NCBI GenBank assembly: GCA_900708905.1
Contig: CAADRB010000019.1
Location: 1,283,925-1,347,924, forward strand
Direction of reading: 5' to 3'
From: Hymenolepis diminuta
Taxonomy: Eukaryota > Platyhelminthes > Cestoda > Cyclophyllidea > Hymenolepididae
DNA length: 64,000 bases
The position numbers and the translations under genes were made by a program. Positions 55,269 to 64,000 of the stretch are shown here, one piece after another. The first letter of the stretch is position 1, and the number at the start of each line of letters is the position of its first letter. Under the pieces are notes generated by a model, which searched no databases, was not told the DNA's origin, and worked only from the letters and a program-made list of their open reading frames with translations.

Positions 55269-56892
55269 CAGCGAGCGAATATTTGAATGAACAGAAATCG
55301 TATTTATTCATTTAAAATTTAACTTAATACTTTGACTTTATCTCAGACATGTAACTCTGTGATGTGTGCCTCTCAATTTGGGCAACTGAAATTTTATATC
55401 TGATCATTTTCGGACCTTTTACGTTTTGCATAAAATCCTCTTATTATCTTCGTATTTTCTTATTCTTTTTTAGTGGTCGCTGTTCCCTTTATATGTCATC
55501 AATACACTCCTGTGACATTAATACTGGTTAACAAAAAGGCTGATAGATCAGTTCAAGAAGACCCTTATTCTGTTCAGGACCCGCATTAAAAAACGCTCCT
55601 CTCAAAGAACTTGAAAATTATTTTATTTGTATTATGGGAAAGGATCTGAATGAGGGGAACAATAAGGTATGAAGGAGAAGGTAATGAAGTAGGAGCAATG
55701 CAGGTCAAAATTTATTTTAATTCTAGGGTATTGATTCGTCCATGTTCTCATAAAAGGAGGAGTTCATTTTCCGATGTCCTAACTTTCAACCTTCCTAATT
55801 TCATTCACAGATTCATTGATGAGATTATATTCACGCAGTTCAGAGCTTGATCGGCTGATCCGCGGTTGGTTATGCTACCTAGATTTATTTCTACCTTATA
55901 ACAGCCAAGTTCAGGTAGACATAGCACAGCTCACTACAGTTTACTCAAAGTGAACTGAGCTCATAGCTTTTCACCACAGACCTTCTTTCCATAATTCATA
56001 TTAACAGAGGTCACAGCGTTAACTGGGATGATTCCCATTCAACAAGTGGGATAATCATCTTTAACTGATGGTATATTTCATTCAACATTTTATCTCAATG
56101 ACGGCTTCTATACATCGTACGATGTAATCAGTTGAAGCAAATTAGAAAAACATATAAAGAATCGGAAGTAAAGAATAGTAGATTTTGGAATTCATTATCA
56201 TCATAAATTACAAATATTAATTGCGGAGAGATCATGTTCGAGACCATTTCAACTAACCTACGATGAGTGAGGATGCAAATCGAACTAAATTTCTTCACAT
56301 GATAAAAAGACTCTGAGGAATCAATGAGAGCGGTTCTAGTCTGCATTAAAGTGGATGAATGTTAATAAAATTAGCGTTATTTGGGTGGCGCTTAGGTTCA
56401 TTTAGTTAATTTGTCTTTCCTCTTTTATTGTTCATTTTCAAATTAAATTAGGTCCTTAAAATCATCACCTTTGCCTACTTAAATAAATTGATCCAACTTA
56501 TGTGAAATTAGCATCTAAGGTTAAAAAAACATCCTTCACTGTTTATGTTGAATATTCTAGTACTTGTACACGCTGACTCAAGAGCCTGCTCAGTCACTTT
56601 TGTATTGCGTGCCTACTGAGTCATACCTCCACAGTAGTTGTCAACCAACGAAGACTGCTAAATCAATCTCCCTAACCATATTTTGCCTTATAATTCTGTT
56701 TTTACGCACGCAGTTTAGACGCGCGACTCACCTCTTTCCAACCACTCTCTTTTCCCTTCCTGCTTCCTCTACGATCATCAAATGCACTCCTGTTCCATCT
56801 CGACTCTTGTTTTTCTGATTCGGGAAAGACCACTGCATCTTGCCTAGCTCATTCGGATTATAAAAGTGGTTTTCCCGGGAATTAGAGGTATT

Positions 56893-57138
56893 TTAGTTAT
56901 TTAAAGAGCGCTCGAATAACTTAGCTTCTACCTTGGCAAAACATGTGGTCATTTGTGGTTGTTCTGCAAGTTCACAAAATAATGGTACCGTCAGAGCCAA
57001 AATAATGGCCGCCACTATTAACGGCCTGCGGTTTGGTTTAGGCGATAAAAAGTGATCGCCCAAATACTTTTTCTTTTCTGGGTACAAAAATGCACTCTGA
57101 CTTTGGCCAGTTTTTGGACTAGGATGATATCGAAATTG
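56893..57138 (-). other. Unrecognised coding-like frame with a membrane segment
   Basis: On the minus strand the frame stays open from about 57138 to a stop at 56893. It includes KKKYLGDHFLSPKPNRRP followed by LIVAAIILALTVPLF, a strong hydrophobic helix, then a Cys-containing tail. It has no ATG at its upstream end; an acceptor-like CCTAG near 57120 and a donor-like AAG|GTAGAAG near 56937 could make it an internal exon. I recognise no family. Chance is a real alternative. Confidence 0.25.
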
Positions 57139-60100
57139 TCAGAAGCATTGACTTGTTTAAAGTTGGTGTTGTTGTATTGCTGTCTGTTTGGAATAGCTAA
57201 ATGCCTTTAAACGTCAAGAGTATCATTTTCTAACGGGAATAAATGCTTGAGCAAAAATGCAATACACTATTATTCTTTAACGAACAGAGAGAAGGTCAAC
57301 ACCAGGCAGCTTTCTTCCGGCTCATCCTCACTGTTTTTAAGTCTTAATCCAATGGTGACTCCAAAACCCAATTAAGGAAGCGTTCTCCAACACTTATCTT
57401 CGTTAGATCAGCATCACGGAGCCCCATTTGGAGAAATTCGCATTCTGCCATCTCTTAATTTAACTAAATTTAGACAGCCAGAGAGATTGAGCATTCCGCT
57501 CACTGAATAGGTACCGATATACATTAAACTTGCAAAATCTAACTTCAAGGACGAGCATTTTGAAAGATTTCTCGATGTTATAATGTTTGTAAACGGTGGA
57601 AATATCTCCATTTTCCTTTCCATTATCGTTTCTCTGTAACCCCAGGCACTTTGGTCTTCCTAGATAATTCGCAATAAACTAGGATATGATCTAGGTTAGA
57701 CGTCTTTTCTAACACTCATGGTCTGAGTAGATGTAAGATACTACAAGCACTAATACATTTTTCAAATCCAGCTTCTGTTGTAATAGTCAAATATCATATA
57801 ACGCCTCGGGTTCTAGACCATCCTAACTGAGCGCCTCATTAAAATTTTGGAACTAAATAGGATTTGCAGTACTAACATATATCAGGGATGAAAAAGTGAA
57901 TGTCCAAGCGCCAATTGCTAAGGGTTATTGAAATTGTTATACTAGTGGTTCAACGTTTTAAAGATTAAACTGGTAAACACTTACTTCAAAATAGAACGGA
58001 GGTGTGGTATTAACTTCAAATGGTGTACATGCAAGTTCAAGTTCTTATTGAGCATCAATAAAAAGATTGCTCGTTATCTAATACCAAGCAGAACATTTCA
58101 ACAAATCGTCGAAAAAAGAATTCGGAAATTGCTTCCATATATTATATTTATCTCCATGGCAGTAATCATTTCACATTTAGTCACATAGAGGCATCTGAAT
58201 AACAAAAGCACATTGCGGTTAAAGCTGCAGTGCCGAAAAAGCCAACCATACCGATCCCAATTAACTCAGTCAGACATCATTGAACTTTGGTTATGGAACA
58301 AGATTCATTTTTACTTCATAATAGTCTTTAGCGCTTCTCAAATAAACTCTGTAAGTAAGAATCGAAACTTCTACCAAAAAATGAACCTTTAAGTCGCCTC
58401 TAAGCCTAAAGAACATCAAGCTAACGATCTGACAATTAAATAGACAAAGATGTGAACTTGAGATTCTGACTAAAGTCATAGTGTGTATAACTGTGTATTT
58501 GAGCAGTACCATTGAGACTACGCTTGATTAATTTCTAATTTGGCTGAACAATAAACATGTTTTTGTTTAACGCCAAATTCGCTCATGCTGTAGAAGTGTC
58601 TATTTCTCGGCCAGAATGTTGGCATATACATGTGTTCAAAGAGGATCAAAAAGATATTCAAAGAGGGTAAAAATAATTTACCATATGTTTAAAATTCAAC
58701 AAAAGAGCATACAAAAATATTGCAGTATGATAGACATCAGTGTAGACATTTGGGTTAAATCAGATTTTCTGAAGTTTCACCTCTTTGATTTCAGTCGATT
58801 TCTCCACTACCCATATTGTTAAGTAATGATCCGGATGAGTTATTCTTCTTGGCTGTCTCCAGATACTGTCATGTATATAAAAAAATGACTCAACAGATTT
58901 TAGACATGAAAATCAAGTTTTATTTTATAAAATAGATCATTGTAGTGATAAATTAATCTAAGTTTTATCTCAAGCAGATGAACTTTAATCTAGCGGAAGT
59001 GAAAGCCTTAACTTTGAAACAAGGAAATGATCCGCGATAAGTACCACAGATGTTTATAATGTAGCCGTTTTCTCGTTGTTAAAAGTACACTTGCAGCAAT
59101 AAGATCACAATGGCTACAGAACTGTCCAACATATGTTAGATAGTTGTATTTGCAAACAATAGTTGAAATTGTTAGGCGGTTTCCAGAATCATACGCTGCA
59201 ACTGAATGGATTCTTTACAAGTGATATATTTATTAAAAGTTAAAGCACATTTGCACAAAAATAAATTCTCTGAGGAAGAATAATTGGGAAAATATTGTAC
59301 TAAGTAGCATATTAGCTAAAAAAGCAAAACTGAATTTCCTCTCTCACGTAATTTAGAATACTATTCTTACAACCGTATCGATGTCGAAAAAAAATTTATC
59401 ATCTTTATAGGCAAAAGATCTCTAATAAACGTTAGATTAAGGAGAAAGATTGGTATCAAAATTTGGGAATATACAGCGTCAAGGCGGAAAGTACGATCTA
59501 TATGTTCTTAAGAATTTATCTTCACGCATTATTTTAGAAGTACATTGTGGCATTTCTGTAATTATTATATCATTTGTGTGACTCAAGTAACAAAACAAAT
59601 TCGAAATTTTGAATCCTGGATGACCGCCAGCAGAAATCCTCAGACCATGGAGAGCACATCATATGATGTTCATTTATCCAGGAGTTAACTGTAGTTATAT
59701 ATATAGGGGTATAGGAGTATATAAGGGTATTTTTATGCTTCAGTAATAGCAGATCTGCTGTATTCAAGAATTGATGGAACAGTGAAAGTTATGTACGTAC
59801 ATTGACCTAATTATGCGTCTGATCTGCTAAAGATTTTACCACTTAATAAACAACTTTCAGTATTTTAAGATATGACAATGGGTGTAGAGAATTGAAATTT
59901 GAGCTTGCCTTATTTTGAGTAATACTGATGAAGGAATCCATTTTTTATATCTGATTGTTTGGAAATAAGAACAGTAAAGAGTATATTGATTATCTGCATT
60001 AAGTGCAAGGACATGGATCTATAAAGCGGAATGAGGAGTTGATATAGCAAGTAAAGAATCGAAATTTTACCTTCCGTTTGACAACTTGACTGAGTGGTTG

Positions 60101-62172
60101 GTGAATGGACGATAATAACTTGACACGTCAAATGAGCTATGGTTACATATGAAGCCATGTCATGCTTCATTAATGTTGGACACAGCCCATGTCAGCGGAT
60201 GATAAAATATTCACCAATAAGATCAAGGTGTACGCATAGAAATTAAAACCCACTATCACCACACGGAGACATCGGTGATTGGACCGAAGGTGTAAGACAA
60301 AATAATTGTAATATTTTAAATATTCTGGTCAATAAATTGGTATATCTTCAAGTTGTTCTAGCCATACGAGTGACACTAGCCACGTTCCCTCAATGTGGCA
60401 TTGTCAAATTAACATTAAAAGACGTTCATTTAGAATTGAATATTCAGATATCCGGTAAGGTAAGAACTTGTGTTATCTCAGACCTAGTCACGTATAAAGT
60501 TGCTGCATTGCCAACGCATATTTGTAAATATTTTGAAAGCTAATTGATATTCTGTAAAAATGAACAGGAAATAGCCAGTTGACCATGTGATACAGGTTTA
60601 TTTTAATGGCCGTATTTGTTTTGTATATTTATTTTAACTTGAACTCGTTTTTTAATCGTGCTAAACCGTAGTCGCTTAACACTCGTGCAACTCTAGGATC
60701 CTAAGCAAATTTGTAACAATGATAAACACAACTTCATTTCAGAGTCTAAGTTAAGTTAAGGTCTTTTGCATGCTCTACTACACATGCAAAACAAATAAAT
60801 GTACTTTGTTTAAAGGTATTCACCTGGAGCTGAGCACAAAGAAACAGTGCAACTTATGTATTCAGTATTTTTAAAAAGGAATAAAATATGACGAGCATAA
60901 AACACATTAAAAACTCTCTTATCACCAAATAGTCGAGTTTACTTAAATGTGTGGAACAATTAAAGCATGGTGAAGCAAAATTAACAGATTATACTGTTTG
61001 ACATCCACGTAGGTATCATATAATAGTATTAAATGTGGTGATTCCTGACATTAAATGATTTTGGTAGGGTTCCAAACAAACTCATCGTTAAATTGCATTT
61101 TTTCTGTGAAAGGTCACATATGTTGAACTGAGGGTTGGTTAGTAGAATAATTGACTTAAGTAAGACATTCTGAGCTATAAGATTGAACTTCTATTCCAAA
61201 CACATCAGAAATCAATCATAAACTGGACGTAAATCTGTAATACAGTGATTGAGAAGTCAAACTTTGTTAATTCCAATCCACCGAAAGCAGCGACAAAGAA
61301 AGACAAAGAAGCTCGCTAAAACAGAAGCTAGTCAGTGAGGTAAACAAAGCAGTTTAGTTAATAGCTTGTCTAACAAAGCATATTTGAGTTTATTTATGGA
61401 CTGTGAATCCCGGAAAAAAACCTGAGAAGAGAAAGGCAGGTGCCGTTTAAATAATGAAAAAAACTACCCTTAAAATTGTCGAATGAACATTGTCATGTTA
61501 TTATATTTACCAGTAATTCTCAGATTTAAGAGCATATGTCAGCTGCTTCTGTGGATATTACTGTGAATACTTTTGAAGATAATCCTTTGGCAAATAACGG
61601 GCTTTAGTGTCAGAGGTAAGAGCCAAATTGGTTGTACTTGTTTACTACGAACACCACTAATTACAAGCTAAATATTTTTTCATTGTGGCTGACAGATAGC
61701 ATGAAATTTTGAATATTTCACCGGATGTTACCATCGAGATACCCCCCAAGATAAAATGAGGTATTGTAAAAGTTACTGCTTTCTTCAAACCATTAATTGC
61801 GTGGAAATATAATTTCGACATTTCACCTTTATTATTAGTCAAATTAGTTTAATTCCGCTTCCTTAGTATACCTGCATGCACCTAAGAACACTTTACGCAC
61901 TTTTAGAAATACAGAGAATGAAACTGTTAATTGTTGAAAATTACATTTCCTTGTAACGAAACAAATAAACATACCTGTTAACCTAGGTTTTATTGTATTT
62001 ATCCCCCTTTGGCTTCCATCACCCACCCAATTCAAGTCCAACAGCGACTGACTGAAAGCCTTCATCCGGTGGTCTTTATTCATCTCCTCCATTCCTCGGG
62101 CTATTGCTCCCTTCAGAGAAGAGGATTTGGTGTTATGGGAACGCTTAGTAACTTCCTTTTCAACCACGCCTA

Positions 62173-62249
62173 GCCTCTCCTTGCCTCCCCTCGCCTCTCC
62201 CCTACCTCCTCTCGCCTCACCTCGCCTTCCCTCACCTCTTCTCGCCCTA
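62173..62249. repeat. CCTCTCG-like tandem array inside the mariner relic
   Basis: About 77 bp of imperfect CTCGCCTCTCC/CTTGCCTCCC units, pyrimidine-rich on the plus strand. It lies exactly between the YYV codons and the GVVEKE codons of the transposase, where one Trp codon is normally found. Confidence 0.8.
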
Positions 62250-62484
62250 CACGTAATAATGCAAAGGATTAAGGTCCGGTGAGTAATTAGTCGGTGAGGC
62301 GGTCACAAGTTTGGTGTGGTGTGACATGTTGATGAAAATTCTTGTCTATCCATCCAAACTCGAGCTTTGAGAGCTTTGTGGAGTGGAGCCGAATCCTGTT
62401 GGAAGACATAGGATCTACGCTTTCCTCCATTGGCTACGATGTCTATCCAAGGTGGCTTAACAACAACATAGGCATCTCTACATA

Positions 62485-62514
62485 GGCATCGGCATCGGCA
62501 TCGGCATCGGCATC
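62485..62514. repeat. (GGCATC)5 hexanucleotide array inside the mariner relic
   Basis: Five perfect GGCATC units (GATGCC on the coding strand, reading Asp-Ala repeatedly). It extends the NAD-AY motif of the transposase to a run of DA dipeptides. Confidence 0.9.
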
Positions 62515-63000
62515 TACATCTGCATTTGCTCTAATGCCCTGTGGAAACATGGAGGGGAGGGGGAGTCATGATGTACTCTTCACTGTCCTTCACAACACCG
62601 AAAACCATCACCGTTGCTGGAACCTTCGTGTGCGCATGCATAACAGTTGGGACTTCAGTGGGGTCCGTTCACACATATCCAGCCACCTACCGTTTCGTCG
62701 ATTGACTATTCATCCCGGTGGAAGTGATCTTCGTGGGAGAAAAATCACTTCTCCCACACTCCTCTTCGTGTGGGTGCCTCAATTTCCTTGAGACCCCTTT
62801 GCACGCATTAAACGATTCTCTTGAATTGTTTTTGTCCACATAAACTGACGACCTCACCTAAGAATCCATCGTTTGTATTCGAGGTCTAGATGAACAACAT
62901 TCCTTATACATTCTTGTTCATTCAGACACCTGAAGATCATTGGTAAAGTGTCGCGCATTGACTCCCTATGATTTTCGTCTATTATGCCATGCACTCCTCT

Positions 63001-63529
63001 CACTAACTCAGATCTTCTGAATGAATCTTCCAATCTACCTTAAATCATTTATAAAACATCCTATTTGTTTAGATTTTTGTAAGAACCGCCATTGAAATCC
63101 CCGAGAATCGCATATCCATCGGATTCTTATGCCTGGGTTATATTTCTGACTATAGTACGGAGAATCAGATCTTTGATTTGCCGAAAAGGTAGAATGCAAG
63201 AACCATATTCCTTAAAGTTATTTATAAAATTAAAAAAATAATTTGCGTTTATTATTTTACGTAAAGGAAGCATGACCCAAACTAGATTACTTTTGTTTAA
63301 GCTTGTGGGGTTCACAAAGCTAACAAGGCTGATTGAATCACGTGCGCTAGAGCTCACCACGGGAAGTGCGGNCATGTAACCGGTCGCGTTGAGATCAAGC
63401 GCGGCGTGTGTGCAGAGACCTCCCCAACCAATCAGCAATCAAGATCCCTGCAGCCCAGCATGGTTTTGTATTTAATGACTAAGCAGTTATGAAAAAGCAA
63501 GGAAGTGGGCAAGAAACCCTCTCCACTCA
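63001..63529. other. Boundary between mariner and gypsy relics; one N at 63372
   Basis: No gene identified. The left part may hold the mariner N-terminus and inverted repeat. A single ambiguous base occurs at 63372 in a GC-rich stretch (63340-63440) that was not recognised. Confidence 0.4.
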
Positions 63530-64000
63530 GCATCTTACCGGTTCTTACCATTTTGGGCATAGCTTAGCTAATTTGGGAGTGAATTGATAATAGAGGACTC
63601 TACTAGAGGCTATTTGGGCTGCTAGGAGGATTACTTTGGTGTAGCATCCGCTGCATAATTGGTGACCCTGAAAATCAATTTCGGTCTGGCCAAAATTACA
63701 CTTCTCGGGATTAACGGTGATTCCGCACTGTTCTAAACGCTCAAATACTTATCGTAGGTGCATTTTGTGCTCCTCCGGGTTTGAGCTGGCAATGAGGACG
63801 TCGTCAATATAAGCAAAGACAAAATCCAACCCACGGAGTAATTGGTCCATAAAGCGTTGAAATGACTGCGCAGCGTTACGAAGGCCAAGGGGCATACACA
63901 GATACTCAAAGAGACCGAAAGGTGTGATCACGACCGTCTTCGCCATGTCTGCTGGGGCCATTGGTATCTGATGATAAGCTCGGACAAGGTCCAATTTAGA
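63530..64000 (-). pseudogene. Ty3/gypsy reverse transcriptase fragment, runs off window
   Basis: Minus-strand frame from the right edge reads [56 protein letters not shown] and [24 protein letters not shown] is the polymerase active-site box and DLxxAYHQIP is the preceding Asp motif. After HLR comes TAA (63749-63751), where CAA (Gln) is usual. The frame then continues VFERLEQCGITVNPEKCNFG and IDFQGHQL and becomes hard to follow below about 63650 (YYQFTPKLAKLC may be the next block). The stop makes the copy inactive. The 5' part of pol lies beyond the window. It is not clearly linked to the LTRs seen elsewhere. Confidence 0.9.

Larger units (their letters stand above)
54494..61980. other. 7.5-kb intergenic region
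   Basis: AT-rich, without a recognised gene. Embedded are a tRNA-like relic (55220-55268) and a coding-like, less AT-rich stretch (about 56560-57130). Confidence 0.45.
61990..63000 (-). pseudogene. Mariner-type transposase pseudogene
   Basis: Reading the minus strand from about 63000 downward, pieces of a mariner transposase appear in order across three frames. They are RNVVHLDLEYKRWILR and RQFMWTKTIQENRLMRAK (helix-turn-helix/linker region, 62920-62790), IVNRRNGRWL, KVPATVMVFGVV, RANAD, PPWIDIVANGG, FQQDSAPLHKALKARVWMD (catalytic Asp, about 62404-62380), SPDLNPLHYYV (third catalytic Asp, about 62280-62250), GVVEKEVTKRSHNTKSS and LKGAIARGMEEMNKDH. The DEK motif that should hold the first Asp is unreadable. 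There are several frameshifts, stops, and two tandem arrays inside the coding region. The spacing is that of the mariner (D,D34D) branch of Tc1/mariner. Inverted repeats were not located. Confidence 0.88.

Noticed and set aside
57414..57623. Open frames on both strands that look mildly protein-like
   Set aside because: Both strands look equally plausible, the plus-strand frame contains a stop, and no family or splice context supports either.
58225..58275. Similarity to the start of FERM exon 16 (CCAACCATACC and CTCAGTCAGA)
   Set aside because: The match is short and gapped, with no continuing similarity or open frame; probably chance.
63660..63671. TGGTGACCCTGA on the plus strand looked like a tRNA primer-binding site next to an LTR end
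   Set aside because: It is the antisense of the conserved FxGHQ codons of the reverse transcriptase on the minus strand, so the resemblance is coincidental.

Overview
The window looks like nuclear DNA of a parasitic flatworm, most likely a tapeworm (cestode). It is AT-rich by eye. It holds three spliced protein-coding genes with a mixture of very short (32-39 nt) and multi-kilobase introns, decayed Ty3/gypsy and mariner elements, and long gene-free stretches. The species is not identified; the lineage is inferred from intron structure and element types, not from a database match.

Layout. 1-3.0 kb: a broken Ty3/gypsy LTR retrotransposon, with the LTR end and primer-binding site, a decayed gag, a polypurine tract and a 3' LTR. 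5.3-6.0 kb (minus): a two-exon CNBP-type zinc-knuckle protein. 8.0-27.2 kb (plus): a complete ERK-type MAP kinase in ten exons (367 aa), divergent from CNBP. 27.3-41.1 kb: intergenic, with an LTR-like block and a tRNA-like relic. 41.1-50.9 kb (plus): a 757-aa FERM-domain protein in 16 exons, with one C-terminal membrane segment, resembling the FRMD3/FRMD5 group. It has two candidate in-phase cassette exons, a lysine-rich insert inside the FERM F3 lobe, and a possible read-through isoform lacking the membrane anchor. 51-62 kb: intergenic, with a solo LTR of the family seen at the left edge. 62.0-63.1 kb (minus): a decayed mariner transposase interrupted by two independent tandem-repeat expansions. 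63.5-64.0 kb (minus): a gypsy reverse-transcriptase fragment running off the right edge.

The three genes do not form an evident pathway: a nucleic-acid-binding protein, a growth-signalling kinase and a membrane-cortex linker. CNBP and ERK lie head to head about 2 kb apart and may share a promoter region. All exon models were built by hand from splice signals, reading phase and family alignment from memory. No new defence or mobile system is claimed. The most notable signals are the alternative-splicing architecture of the FERM gene and the repeat-riddled mariner fossil.
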